Source: Bacillota bacterium
GTDB taxonomy: Bacteria > Bacillota > UBA4882 > UBA10575
Assembly (NCBI GenBank): GCA_012837715.1
Contig: DUQR01000001.1
Span: forward strand, 1-60,429
DNA: 60,429 bases
Direction: 5' to 3'
Under the pieces are notes generated by a model. It was not told the origin of the DNA. It worked only from the letters and a program-made list of their open reading frames with translations, and searched no databases. The position numbers and the translations under genes are program-made. Shown in pieces: positions 26,801 through 35,374 of this stretch. Within the stretch, counting starts at the first letter, position 1; the number at the start of each line of letters is the position of its first letter.

Positions 26801-27535
26801 GTGCGTATAATCATCCTGCCCAAAAAGAAAATTTTATGCTGTCTTTATCTCTTGGGTATCCTGCTCACCGTTCCTCTGTTCTTCTCTTTTTTCCTCCGGA
26901 TTACCTCGGTCGGCGGCACCCTCAAGAAGACTACCATCCTGATTGATCCCGGCCACGGCGGGATCGATGGTGGCACCCAAGATCACCACGGCTATTTAGA
27001 AAAAGATATTAACCTGTCCATCGGGCTGAAACTCCGGGATCATCTCCGGCAAAGCGGTGTCAATGTCGTGATGACCCGCGAAGACGACCGGGAACTGGCT
27101 ACCTATCAACCGGGAGTCGGGGGAAGACACCGCCGGGATTTAAACACCCGAATCGAACAGGCGAAAAAGGCAAAAGCCCTCTTTCTGGTGAGTATCCATT
27201 GTGACTGGTCAACCGATCCGAAACGCCGCGGGATGGTTGCCTTTTATTATTACCGGAACCAAGCCGGAAAAGATCTGGCCTTTGCCATCCAAGAAGAGCT
27301 AAATAAGATTCAGCCGAACCCCCAGAAAGCCGCGCCGGGCAAATATTTCATTCTCGAGCAACCGGGGGTGACCGGCGTCATCGTCGAAGCCGGTTTCCTC
27401 TCCCATCCGGAAGAAGCTGCCCTCCTCCGGCAGGAGGAATACCAGAATAAGATTGCCTTCCACATCGCCCGCGGTGTGCTCCGGGTTTTGCCGAACCGCC
27501 TGGCCGACCAGGCTCCCGAGGTGTCCTCAGACTGA
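26801..27535 (+). CDS. cwlD: N-acetylmuramoyl-L-alanine amidase CwlD
   Basis: A protein of about 244 residues with an N-terminal membrane anchor (about 11-34) and an Amidase_3 domain. LIDPGHGGIDGG gives the first zinc His, EKDINL the catalytic or ligand Glu, VSIHCDW the second His, and VEAGFLSHPEE the C-terminal Glu. In spore formers CwlD starts muramic-delta-lactam synthesis in spore cortex. GTG at 26801 follows GGTGGTGAG; TTG one codon earlier is possible. It is divergent from cca and its end overlaps the convergent radical SAM gene by 9 bp. Confidence 0.93.
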   Translation: MRIIILPKKKILCCLYLLGILLTVPLFFSFFLRITSVGGTLKKTTILIDPGHGGIDGGTQDHHGYLEKDINLSIGLKLRDHLRQSGVNVVMTREDDRELATYQPGVGGRHRRDLNTRIEQAKKAKALFLVSIHCDWSTDPKRRGMVAFYYYRNQAGKDLAFAIQEELNKIQPNPQKAAPGKYFILEQPGVTGVIVEAGFLSHPEEAALLRQEEYQNKIAFHIARGVLRVLPNRLADQAPEVSSD

Positions 27536-28798
27536 CGGTTCTTCCCGGAACCGGCTGTAATTCCCCACAATTAGTTCGGGGAATTCTTTCCGCAACTCGG
27601 TCAGAAAACCGTCAATCCCCATGATCGCCCCGGGGGGCGTCTTTAGTTCCCGGCGCATTTTTGCCCAGAGATAATCGGGATCAATATTCAGATTCCGGAT
27701 CTGGATCATCCCTACCGGATACTGGTGGAGAAAGGCAAAAAGCCGCTCCATTTGGGACTGGCGATCGGTAAATCCGGGTAAAGTTAATAAATTCAAAGAA
27801 ACAAAGACCCCATGCCGGTGTAGTCTGCGGAGGGCTTCGCCGACTTGGTTGAGGCCGTAACCCCGGGGTTGATGGTAAAAACGGTAATACTTGGGGTCGG
27901 CGGAGAAGAGACTGACCCGGGCCGTATTTAAACCGGCAAGGGCCAACTCCTCCAGAACGTCGGGTAGTCCGGCATTGGTATTGATATTGATCGTCCCCGC
28001 CTTGGTTTTTTGGCGCAGAAGGGTAATGGCTTCTTTAATCACCGCCCCGGCCAGCAGCGGTTCACCTTCACAGCCCTGTCCAAAGCTGATGATCGCCTCT
28101 TCCGTCGTCAGATGGGGGAGGGCAATCTCCACCACTTCGGCGACGGTCGGCTGAAAGCCGATCCGTTCTTGGGGCGAGGGGCAACATTCGGAAACCTGTT
28201 TGGAGATGCACCCCAGGCACTGGGCATTACACGCAGGGGAAACCGGAATCCCCCCCTCCCAACGGCCATAAAAAATATTCTGCGCCGTGAAGCAATGATA
28301 GGCTTGGGCACAGTGGCCTAATTGTTTAAGGATGCGGTTCTCCGGATAACGGGCCAGTTTCTCCTGGACCAGGCGGGGAAGATCCGGACTATTATAAAAC
28401 TGGGGATTCCATTTTTTCAGCTCATCGGTACACCGGGCAGCCACCCACAACCGGTCATCTTTATAAGCAACCGCCGTATAACCGAACAAAGGCAGACGGG
28501 GCGCCGTCGCCGCCCGTTGGTAGGCGGGTAAAAAGAGTCGGGTATAACCCTGGGGGAGAATCGCCGCCACTGCTGTAACCCCCTGCTCCGCAATGGTCTC
28601 CACTTCCCCTTGGGCCGACAAACCCAGCGGCGCCCGGCCGGGAAGGTAAAAGAGAGTGGACCCGGCAGGGAGGGGAATCAGATCGGCTGCCGTTAGCTCC
28701 CAGAATTCTTCCCCAGTCGCCCCCACTGCTTCTAAATCAGGGTCAAAGGCCAGTTCTCCTTGGGCCGTCGCATATACTACTTTATTCTTTGTTCCCAT
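27527..28798 (-). CDS. Radical SAM protein of unknown function
   Basis: A 423-residue protein. Residues about 1-180 form a region I do not recognise. The radical SAM core follows, with SPACNAQCLGCISK (about 188-201) giving the CxxxCxxC cluster ligands, then ISFGQGCEGEPLL and INTNAGLPDVLEELALAGL. Two further cysteines (SECCPS) follow the cluster loop closely. I cannot assign a substrate. It has no partner genes; an ATG follows GGAG. The gene end overlaps convergent cwlD by 9 bp. Confidence 0.85.
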   Translation of the reverse strand: MGTKNKVVYATAQGELAFDPDLEAVGATGEEFWELTAADLIPLPAGSTLFYLPGRAPLGLSAQGEVETIAEQGVTAVAAILPQGYTRLFLPAYQRAATAPRLPLFGYTAVAYKDDRLWVAARCTDELKKWNPQFYNSPDLPRLVQEKLARYPENRILKQLGHCAQAYHCFTAQNIFYGRWEGGIPVSPACNAQCLGCISKQVSECCPSPQERIGFQPTVAEVVEIALPHLTTEEAIISFGQGCEGEPLLAGAVIKEAITLLRQKTKAGTININTNAGLPDVLEELALAGLNTARVSLFSADPKYYRFYHQPRGYGLNQVGEALRRLHRHGVFVSLNLLTLPGFTDRQSQMERLFAFLHQYPVGMIQIRNLNIDPDYLWAKMRRELKTPPGAIMGIDGFLTELRKEFPELIVGNYSRFREEPSV

Positions 28799-28918
28799 TG
28801 CCGCTTCTCCTTAGAGATGGAAAAAGGAAGAACAACGCTTTCCTCCTTCCTCCTCTGTTTTGCCGATCAATTTTTCGGGTAACCATTATAGGGGATACCC
28901 ATACCATTTATTGTTTGA

Positions 28919-28950
28919 CCTGGTTAAAACCAGGGACAACGCAAAAAGCC
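28919..28950. repeat. Right-arm fragment of the inverted-repeat family, next to a small palindrome
   Basis: GGGACAACGCAAAAAGCC (28933-28950) matches the right arms at 46439 and 60204. Directly before it CCTGGTT-AA-AACCAGG (28919-28934) is a perfect palindrome. It abuts the glyA stop codon. A matching left arm is not clear. Confidence 0.5.
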
Positions 28951-30473
28951 TAACCGAAATATTTCAATAAGAACTCTAAATCAAGCTCGGGGTAAACCGG
29001 AAAACGGGCCAGTAAGGCTTGGACCCGGTCCCGAACTTCGGTTTTGATCTGTTCATCAAGGCGGTAACGGGCTTTGCTCTCCTGACCGGCTTTGGGTCCT
29101 TGGGCAATCCGTTCCGGCGTGGTGTTGCTTAAAACCCGGTGTAAACAGGCAGCAATCTCTTTCATCTCGGCCTCATCCATCCCCAGGGTGGTCACGGCCG
29201 GGGTCCCTAACCGCAATCCACTGGTGTACCAGGCCCCATTGGAATCATAGGGTAAGGAGTTCCGGTTTAAGGTAATCCCGCATTCCCGGACCACACTTTC
29301 GGCCTGTCGACCAGTGAGGCCAAAGGGACGGACATCGATGAGCAAGAGATGATTGTCGGTACCGTCGGTCAGGACCTTCATCCCCTCGGCGAGACAAGCT
29401 TCGGCCAGACTTTTCGCATTCGCCACAATCCGTTGGGCGTAATCTTTAAACCCGGGGCCATTGGCTTCGGTTAAGGCCACGGCCTTCGCCGCCAACACAT
29501 GAGGGAGGGGTCCCCCCATCACCAAAGGACAACCTTTATCCACATGTTCGGCAAACTCTTGGGTGCAGAGGATTAAGCCGCCACGAGGCCCCCGCAGAGT
29601 TTTATGGGTCGTCGTCGTTACCACATGGGCATGGCGGACCGGATCATAATCTCCGGTGAAAACTCCACCGGCCACCAAGCCGGCAAAATGGGCCATGTCC
29701 ACCATCAAGACCGCACCCACCTGGTCGGCAATGGTCCGCAAACGTTTAAAATTAACCGCCCGCGGGTAGGCGCTATAACCGGCTAATAAGATCAACGGTT
29801 TAACCTCAGCGGCTTGTTGGGCAAGGGCGTCGTAATCCAGGAGACCGGTCTCCCGATCAACCCCGTAACTAAAAGCCTCAAACATTTGGGCGGAGACATT
29901 ATGCCGGTACCCGTGGGTTAAGTGTCCGCCGGAATAATAATCCATCCCTAAAAGCCGCTGGTTGCCCAAGAGGGCACGGAGGCGATTCCAGTCTTCCGTG
30001 GTTAAGTGGGTCGGGTCCTTTACCCCCCATTCCTCTAAAGTCGGTGTTTTAACCCGCGCGTTGAGAATCGCCCAGTAGGCAATCAGGTTGGCGTCGGCGC
30101 CACTGTGGGGCTGCACATAGGCATGTTCCGCCCCGAACAAACGGCGGGCTTGCTCCACTGCTAAACTTTCGACCTGGTCCACATTGTCGCATCCGGCGTA
30201 AAAACGGTGGAAGGGAAAGCCCTCCGCATACTTGTCCGTTAAGAGATTACCCATGGCCAGCTGGCAAGGGAGGGAACAGTAGTTTTCACTGGCAATTAAC
30301 TTTAAATTATTCCTTTGGTCTCTTAATTCATAAACAATATTCCGCGCCACCGCCGGAGCAATTTTCGCAACTTCCGATAGACTAGCAAGATAAGCGATGA
30401 ATCCTGTCTTTAGATCGGCTGGATTCGTAGCTGCTAAATAGTCTTTGAGGGCAGAAATCGTCATTGTCGGCAT
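28950..30473 (-). CDS. glyA: Serine hydroxymethyltransferase, long form
   Basis: A 507-residue PLP enzyme that converts serine and tetrahydrofolate to glycine and methylene-tetrahydrofolate. The PLP lysine is in [23 protein letters not shown] and [12 protein letters not shown] are also diagnostic. It is about 90 residues longer than typical bacterial GlyA (about 415). The extra length comes from an N-terminal extension of about 40 residues and an insert near residues 145-180 (between YWAILN and [10 protein letters not shown]). Long forms occur in Chlamydiae and some spirochaetes. It has a strong promoter and stands alone. Confidence 0.92.
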   Translation of the reverse strand: MPTMTISALKDYLAATNPADLKTGFIAYLASLSEVAKIAPAVARNIVYELRDQRNNLKLIASENYCSLPCQLAMGNLLTDKYAEGFPFHRFYAGCDNVDQVESLAVEQARRLFGAEHAYVQPHSGADANLIAYWAILNARVKTPTLEEWGVKDPTHLTTEDWNRLRALLGNQRLLGMDYYSGGHLTHGYRHNVSAQMFEAFSYGVDRETGLLDYDALAQQAAEVKPLILLAGYSAYPRAVNFKRLRTIADQVGAVLMVDMAHFAGLVAGGVFTGDYDPVRHAHVVTTTTHKTLRGPRGGLILCTQEFAEHVDKGCPLVMGGPLPHVLAAKAVALTEANGPGFKDYAQRIVANAKSLAEACLAEGMKVLTDGTDNHLLLIDVRPFGLTGRQAESVVRECGITLNRNSLPYDSNGAWYTSGLRLGTPAVTTLGMDEAEMKEIAACLHRVLSNTTPERIAQGPKAGQESKARYRLDEQIKTEVRDRVQALLARFPVYPELDLEFLLKYFG

Positions 30474-30513
30474 AACTCCTCACTTTCTTCTTTAACCGAT
30501 TCTTATTTTTAAA

Positions 30514-30541
30514 ATTATACCACCTTCCGGTTATTTGTCAA
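30514..30541 (-). promoter_or_regulatory. Promoter of glyA
   Basis: TTGACA (30536-30541) and TATAAT (30514-30519), both perfect consensus hexamers, are spaced by 16 bp, about 40 bp before the glyA start. No riboswitch structure is visible in the short leader. Confidence 0.8.
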
Positions 30542-30664
30542 TTTTCCAGTAAAACCGGGTTATTGACCATATTTACCAAGTCTTCGGTTATAACTGGCGC
30601 CCTTCGTTAATACTTTTGACAAAAGGTTTATGTCGGTTGATCGCGAATATATTTTAAATCCCGA

Positions 30665-30678
30665 AAAGGGTACCCTTT
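30665..30678 (+). promoter_or_regulatory. Perfect 14-bp palindrome before the murG-like gene
   Basis: AAAGGGTACCCTTT lies 30 bp before the start codon of the murG-like gene. It could be an operator or a small hairpin; nothing shows which. Confidence 0.3.
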
Positions 30679-30707
30679 CCCCGGGAGTATGTGAAGGAGG
30701 TTCTTCC

Positions 30708-31832
30708 ATGAAAAGAATTGTCTTAACCGGTGGCGGAACAGCAGGTCATGTCATGCCCAACCTGGCGCTGCTCCCTAAATTACGGAACAAAGGTTGGGAA
30801 GTTATATATATCGGCAGCTACGACGGGATCGAACGGGAGTTAATCGAGGAGCAGCAGGTCACCTTTTATCCGGTGGCCACGGGAAAATTCCGGCGCTACC
30901 TTTCCGTTCAAAACTTCACCGATCCTTTCCGGGTGGTGAAAGGTTTAATCCAATCCTACCGCTTACTAAAAAAGCTCCGTCCCCAGGTGGTTTTCTCCAA
31001 GGGCGGTTTTGTCGCGGTACCAGTCACCATCGGCGCCTGGCTCAATCAGATCCCCGTCGTTCTTCATGAGTCGGACTTAACCCCCGGACTGGCCAACCGG
31101 CTTGCCCTCCCTTTCGCCTCCGCGGTCTGCGCTACTTTTCCCGAAACCATAAAGTTTCTTCCCAAGGGCAAACGGGTCCTCACCGGTAACCCCATCCGCC
31201 CGGAACTGCTCGCCGGTTCCAAGGAACAAGGGCTTAAGCTCTGTGACTTTACCCCGGAGAAGCCGGTCCTGCTGGTCATGGGTGGGAGTTTAGGTTCGGT
31301 CACGATCAACCGGTTAATCCGCGCCATCCTTCCCGATCTGCTCCTTCAGTTTCAAGTGGCCCATATCTGTGGCCAAGGCAATGTCGACGAGAAGCTGACC
31401 GGTTTTAAGGGCTATAAACAATTTGCCTTTCTCGGGCTGGAACTTCCCCATATTATGGCAGCGGCCGACATCTGTATTTCCCGGGCTGGGGCCAATTTCC
31501 TCTTTGAGCTCCTGGCCTTGAAAAAACCCCATCTCCTGATCCCGCTACCGAAGAGTTCTAGCCGGGGCGATCAAATTCTCAACGCCCAATCCTTTAAAGG
31601 CCAAAATTTTAGTATGGTCCTTTACGAAGAGGAAATTACCGAAACCATCCTTAAAAACCAGATTCTCGCGCTCTACCAAAACCGGCAAGACTACATCAAA
31701 GCCATGAGTGAAAGTAATCTGGCCGATGCCGCCACCGAAATTCTCCGGGTGATCGAAACCACGGCGGCGCCTGTTCTGCCGTCCCCCACCGCCGGCGGGA
31801 CAGCTCCCCGGTCGGTCCGCGGTAGGAAATAA
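30708..31832 (+). CDS. MurG-like UDP-GlcNAc glycosyltransferase, outside the dcw cluster
   Basis: A 374-residue GT28 glycosyltransferase. GGGTAGHVMPNLAL (about 8-21), FSKGGFVAVP, HESDLTPGLANR and GGSLGSVTINRL follow the MurG pattern; in canonical MurG the fourth reads HEQN. MurG adds GlcNAc to lipid I on the cytoplasmic face. No division or mur gene is nearby, so this may be a second copy or a relocated only copy. The C-terminus is a low-complexity Pro/Arg tail. ATG at 30708 follows AAGGAGG; the frame extends 26 codons upstream without a better site. Confidence 0.85.
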   Translation: MKRIVLTGGGTAGHVMPNLALLPKLRNKGWEVIYIGSYDGIERELIEEQQVTFYPVATGKFRRYLSVQNFTDPFRVVKGLIQSYRLLKKLRPQVVFSKGGFVAVPVTIGAWLNQIPVVLHESDLTPGLANRLALPFASAVCATFPETIKFLPKGKRVLTGNPIRPELLAGSKEQGLKLCDFTPEKPVLLVMGGSLGSVTINRLIRAILPDLLLQFQVAHICGQGNVDEKLTGFKGYKQFAFLGLELPHIMAAADICISRAGANFLFELLALKKPHLLIPLPKSSSRGDQILNAQSFKGQNFSMVLYEEEITETILKNQILALYQNRQDYIKAMSESNLADAATEILRVIETTAAPVLPSPTAGGTAPRSVRGRK

Positions 31833-31922
31833 TAAGAACTCCCTATTATATTAGCTTGATTTGAGCCTGATCTACGTTCCTCCCGTTGGTTTGATCATAG
31901 AATAAAACCGGGAGGTGATAAA

Positions 31923-32300
31923 ATGAGCAGTGCTTGTAGTGTTTTACGCCGAATTGAGGAGGTCTCCCAGGCGGTCGCCGAATTCCTGGGGAATCCGGGG
32001 GCCCTTACCCCGGCGGTCGCCGCCGATTTAATCACCCGTATTGAATTAATCCGTGGCGCCGTCCGTAACTTACCCTTGGCTGCGGGTCCGAAGAATGATC
32101 TTTTGCGCCGCCTGAACCAGGCCCAATTTATTCTCCAGAACGGAACCTTGGGTCTTTCCGATATTCAACGGGTTTTAGCAATCTTACAAATCTTGCAATT
32201 ATCCGCTTTTAAACTTCAAAACCGTAAGCTCCCATGTCCACAGGGTTTCGTGATTGTTCATCCTTCGAACCGTTTTAATACCCTCTGTCATTGCTGCTAA
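31923..32300 (+). CDS. Small uncharacterised protein with a Cys-rich tail
   Basis: A 125-residue protein I do not recognise. It is mostly predicted helix (about 5-100), with no signal peptide or membrane segment, and ends in NTLCHCC; another Cys is near the N-terminus (SACSV). A good GGGAGGTG site precedes the ATG by five bases, so it is very likely real. CATAGAATA at 31896-31904 resembles a sigma-E or sigma-K -10, but no matching -35 is seen and the leader would be short. A coat or other spore protein is only a guess. Confidence 0.7.
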   Translation: MSSACSVLRRIEEVSQAVAEFLGNPGALTPAVAADLITRIELIRGAVRNLPLAAGPKNDLLRRLNQAQFILQNGTLGLSDIQRVLAILQILQLSAFKLQNRKLPCPQGFVIVHPSNRFNTLCHCC

Positions 32301-32330
32301 AAGTATCCTCCATCCCATAGGCAAGCAGAA

Positions 32331-32358
32331 ACCACCCCCCGCTGGCGCGGGGGGTGGT
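32331..32358 (-). terminator. Stem-loop terminator between convergent genes
   Basis: ACCACCCCCCGC (32331-32342) pairs perfectly with GCGGGGGGTGGT (32347-32358) around TGGC. The minus-strand side continues TTTCT, favouring the thioredoxin reductase-like gene; on the plus strand there is no T run. Confidence 0.75.
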
Positions 32359-32361
32359 CGC

Positions 32362-33306
32362 TTAAATAGCCGCGGACGCCTGCAAAGCCCCCACCTTCGT
32401 TACATATTCCCAGGCTGTAATGGCGGCTTTCGCCCCTTCGCCGGCGGCAATAATAATCTGTTTCTCCGGTAGGTTGGTCACATCACCGGCGGCAAAGACC
32501 CCTGAGCTACTAGTCCGGCAATGACAGTCGACGACGATCTCTCCCCGCTGGTTTTTCCAGAGTTCGGGGAAGATCTCACTATTCGGTTCCAACCCAATCT
32601 CGATAAAGAGCCCCTCCACGGCCAGCTCTTCTTCGGTTTCGTTCTGTTCCAAGCGGACGGTTATACCGGTCACTAATTTTTCCCCGTGGACCGCCACGAC
32701 CCGGGAATAAGGGTAGATCCGTACCTGGGGATGGTTCTGGATCTGTTCGGCCAAAACCGGATCGGCCGTGATCTCCATGTCAGTGACTAAATATACGGTC
32801 CGCGCCCCCACGGCCAGCAGGTCCAGGACCGCCTGCACCCCGGAGTTACCCCCACCGACCACCGCAACCTCCGCTGCGCGAAATAAGGGCGCATCACAGG
32901 TCGAGCAATAACTGACCCCTTTTCCCCGTAAACTGTCCTCACCGGGAACATTAAGCTTTTTCGGTCTTTTTCCCGTGGCCACAATCACCGCCTTCCCCCG
33001 GTGGGCGCCACTTTCCTTGCCTTCCACGAGAAAATGGCCGTCTTCCGCCCGGAAGGCAATGGCCTCATCTTCCAACATGGTCAAATTCTCCCCGGGCAGT
33101 TGTTCCTTGAAGCGGCGCATCAACTCCGGTCCATCGATCTCCATAAATCCCATGTAGTTTTCGACCACCGTTGTCCAGTTGGCCTGACCGCCAAAATCCT
33201 TACTCAAGATTAAAGTATGTAAACCCTTCCGCCGACAATAGAGGGCCGCCGTCATCCCGGCCGGACCAGCCCCAATAATCATCACCTCATATTCGGCACC
33301 ACTCAT
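32362..33306 (-). CDS. Thioredoxin reductase-like NAD(P)H flavoprotein
   Basis: A protein of about 314 residues with the two-domain layout of thioredoxin reductase. IIGAGPAGMTAALY binds FAD, GKGVSYCSTCDAPLF holds the redox CxxC, GGGNSGVQAVLDL binds NAD(P)H, and GVFAAGDVTN is the FAD end motif. It would pass electrons to a thioredoxin or to the glutaredoxin-like protein encoded just upstream. ATG at 33306 follows GGGGGGAAG. The true partner and cofactor (NADPH, NADH or ferredoxin) cannot be read from sequence. Confidence 0.88.
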   Translation of the reverse strand: MSGAEYEVMIIGAGPAGMTAALYCRRKGLHTLILSKDFGGQANWTTVVENYMGFMEIDGPELMRRFKEQLPGENLTMLEDEAIAFRAEDGHFLVEGKESGAHRGKAVIVATGKRPKKLNVPGEDSLRGKGVSYCSTCDAPLFRAAEVAVVGGGNSGVQAVLDLLAVGARTVYLVTDMEITADPVLAEQIQNHPQVRIYPYSRVVAVHGEKLVTGITVRLEQNETEEELAVEGLFIEIGLEPNSEIFPELWKNQRGEIVVDCHCRTSSSGVFAAGDVTNLPEKQIIIAAGEGAKAAITAWEYVTKVGALQASAAI

Positions 33307-33414
33307 CAGTCTTCCCCCCATCCTTACTTCGCGTGTAGGCGTTTCTCCCGTCACTCAAGATCAGCCTGGGAACCACTTAGGCACTGATCTGACCGCCTTA
33401 CTTCGCGCGCGCAT

Positions 33415-33645
33415 TTATTCAAGAGCCGCCCGGATGCGCTCGGGATCATAACCGATGATCACTTGATCGGCGACCGTGGTCACCGGCACACTGCGCTGTC
33501 CCGTAAGCTTCATCATCCGCCGCGCCGCTTCCGGGTCTGCGCCCACATTCACTTCGATAAAGGAAATTCCCTCTTCATTTAAATAATTCTTTAGTTTAGT
33601 ACACCAGGGACAAGTCGAGGTGGTATAGACGGTTACTTCCGGCAT
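33415..33645 (-). CDS. Glutaredoxin-like (NrdH/YruB-type) thiol protein
   Basis: A protein of about 76 residues with a thioredoxin fold. TTSTCPWCTKLKNYL holds the CPWC active site, and RSVPVTTVADQVIIGYDPERI carries the cis-Pro loop and C-terminal end typical of small NrdH/YruB glutaredoxins. ATG at 33645 (or one codon earlier) follows AAGGGGG. It lies about 110 bp upstream of the thioredoxin reductase-like gene on the same strand, so the pair probably forms a reducing system. Confidence 0.88.
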   Translation of the reverse strand: MPEVTVYTTSTCPWCTKLKNYLNEEGISFIEVNVGADPEAARRMMKLTGQRSVPVTTVADQVIIGYDPERIRAALE

Positions 33646-33690
33646 CATTAACCCCCTTTCTTTTTTCGCTTTTATCATATCTTTCCCCCG

Positions 33691-33759
33691 CTGGTTTCAT
33701 GCGTGCCTCAGAAAAGGAGTTCCTCGCCTCGCTCTCCTTGATTACACCGGAGAAACCAG
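33691..33759 (-). other. Nested inverted repeat between fumB and the glutaredoxin gene
   Basis: CTGGTTTC (33691-33698) pairs with GAAACCAG (33752-33759), and inside it AAGGAG (33714-33719) pairs with CTCCTT (33734-33739). There is no T run, so it is not an ordinary terminator. It could be a structured leader of the glutaredoxin gene. Confidence 0.35.
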
Positions 33760-33822
33760 GTTGATACGTACCTAAAGAAAAGGAATGACCTGCGCCGGCT
33801 ACTGCGGTATCATCCGGACCAA

Positions 33823-34383
33823 CTACCCTTCTTCAGCATATTCTTCCGGTCCAAGCTCAAAAAGGTTGCGGCCTTGGGCGTCAATGGCAACGATTAAGGG
33901 CATCTTTTCCACTTCTAAACGGTAAACCGCCTCCGGCCCCAATTCGGGATAGGCCAAAAGCTGGGCCTTTTTTACACATTGCGCCATTAAGGCGGCCGCG
34001 CCCCCAATCGCCACTAAATAGGCAGCCTGGTACCGCCTGAAGGCGGCGACTACTTCCGGAGAACGGGGACCTTTCCCGATGATCATCTTTAACCCATTCG
34101 CCAGTAAGCTTGGGGTATAAACATCCATCCGGCGCCCGGTGGTCGGTCCGCAAGCGCCGATGATCTTCCCCGGCGGCGTCGGACTGGGCCCGACATAAAA
34201 GAGGGTTTGGTTTAGTAAAGGAAAGGGTAACGGTTGCTCGGCCTCCAGCTGCTCCATTAAGCGTAAATGGGCTGCATCCCTGGCGGTATAGACCACCCCC
34301 GATAAATGAATCAGATCGCCGCTGACCAAAGCGGCCACCTCTTCGGGGCAAGCGGGAGTACGAAACGCTTTAAGCTTAGGCAT
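33823..34383 (-). CDS. Class I fumarate hydratase, beta subunit
   Basis: A protein of about 186 residues that matches the C-terminal part of class I fumarase or L-tartrate dehydratase. GDLIHLSGVVYTARDAAH and GACGPTTGRRMD (cluster-region motif) are characteristic. It works with the alpha subunit encoded 11 bp upstream to hydrate fumarate to malate using a [4Fe-4S] cluster. ATG at 34383 follows GAGGTG. Tartrate dehydratase is the alternative, but fumarase is commoner in this gene arrangement. Confidence 0.88.
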   Translation of the reverse strand: MPKLKAFRTPACPEEVAALVSGDLIHLSGVVYTARDAAHLRLMEQLEAEQPLPFPLLNQTLFYVGPSPTPPGKIIGACGPTTGRRMDVYTPSLLANGLKMIIGKGPRSPEVVAAFRRYQAAYLVAIGGAAALMAQCVKKAQLLAYPELGPEAVYRLEVEKMPLIVAIDAQGRNLFELGPEEYAEEG

Positions 34384-34393
34384 GTAATTCACC

Positions 34394-35233
34394 TCACAAA
34401 AGAAGACTCCGGTGACGGGCAACGTGACATTGGAGGTTAACGGCGACCGGCAGGGCGGCGATATGGGTAGGATAGGTCTGGATATGCACCGCTAAAGCCG
34501 TCACTTTTCCGCCCAATCCTTGCGGCCCGAGGCCGGTTTTATTGATTAAAACCCGCAGTTCCTTTTCCAAGTTGGCCACCGCCGGATCGGAATGGGATGA
34601 TCCGGCCGGGCGCAGCAAGGCTTCTTTCGCCAACAAAGCTGCTTTTTCCATGGTCCCGCCGATCCCAACGCCAACAATCAACGGCGGGCAAGCGCATCCC
34701 CCCGCCGCCGTCACCGTTTCCAGGACAAACTGTTTAACCCCGGCAATCCCGTCCGCCGGTTGTAACATCTTAACCCGACTCATGTTTTCACTGCCGGCCC
34801 CTTTTGGGGCAACGGTGATCTTGAGCCGGTCGCCCGGCACAATTTTTGTATGAATCACCGCCGGCGTATTATCGTTGGTGTTAATCCGGGATAAGGGCGT
34901 GAGCACCGATTTGCGGAGGTAGCCTTCCTGATAGCCCCGGCGGACACCCTCATTCACCGCCATGGTTAAATCGCCGCCGGTCAGATGGAGGTCCTGGCCA
35001 ACCTCTAAAAACACCACCGTCATCCCCGTATCTTGGCAGATGGGGAGTTGTTCCTTGGCTGCTACCTCCAGGTTCTTTAGGATCTGTTCCAAAATAAAGC
35101 AGCCGAACGCGGATTTTTCTTCGGCTCGGGCCTGCTCCAACAGGGCTCGCACATCCTCCCCTAGATAACGGCAGGCTTCAATCGATAACTGGGCAACCGC
35201 CGCGGTGACCTGGTCCACATTTAGTTCCCGCAT
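34394..35233 (-). CDS. Class I fumarate hydratase, alpha subunit
   Basis: A 279-residue protein matching the N-terminal part of class I fumarase. LPICQDTGMTVVF and GGCACPPLIVGVGIGGTMEKA contain the cysteines expected to bind the oxygen-sensitive [4Fe-4S] cluster. The two-subunit form is typical of anaerobes. ATG follows AAAGGAG. The beta gene follows with an 11-bp gap. An inverted-repeat element begins 24 bp upstream. Confidence 0.9.
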   Translation of the reverse strand: MRELNVDQVTAAVAQLSIEACRYLGEDVRALLEQARAEEKSAFGCFILEQILKNLEVAAKEQLPICQDTGMTVVFLEVGQDLHLTGGDLTMAVNEGVRRGYQEGYLRKSVLTPLSRINTNDNTPAVIHTKIVPGDRLKITVAPKGAGSENMSRVKMLQPADGIAGVKQFVLETVTAAGGCACPPLIVGVGIGGTMEKAALLAKEALLRPAGSSHSDPAVANLEKELRVLINKTGLGPQGLGGKVTALAVHIQTYPTHIAALPVAVNLQCHVARHRSLLL

Positions 35234-35256
35234 GCCCCACTCTCCTTTCCCAGATC

Positions 35257-35330
35257 AAGCTTTTTACGTTGTCCTTGACTTATCCAATATCTGATTGGGA
35301 TCCCTGTTCGCGGCGACAACGCAAAATGTT
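35257..35330. repeat. Intergenic inverted-repeat element (about 74 bp)
   Basis: Left arm AAGCTTTTTACGTTGTCC (35257-35274) and right arm GACAACGCAAAAT (35315-35327) are inverted, with CCAATATCTGATTGG between them. It lies directly upstream of the fumarase genes and is a short member of the family best seen at 46336-46452. Confidence 0.65.
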
Positions 35331-35374
35331 TTCATCATCGTTTCCGCTCTTTCCTAAGCTCATTATATTATAAA

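Noticed and set aside
31896-31904. Sigma-K or sigma-E promoter for the small Cys-tailed gene
   Set aside because: Only the -10-like CATAGAATA is seen; no -35 at the right distance and the start site would fall almost on the ribosome site.
33881-34351. 156-codon minus-strand frame overlapping the fumarase beta gene
   Set aside because: Same strand but another frame of a clear fumarase subunit; composition is typical of an out-of-frame read.
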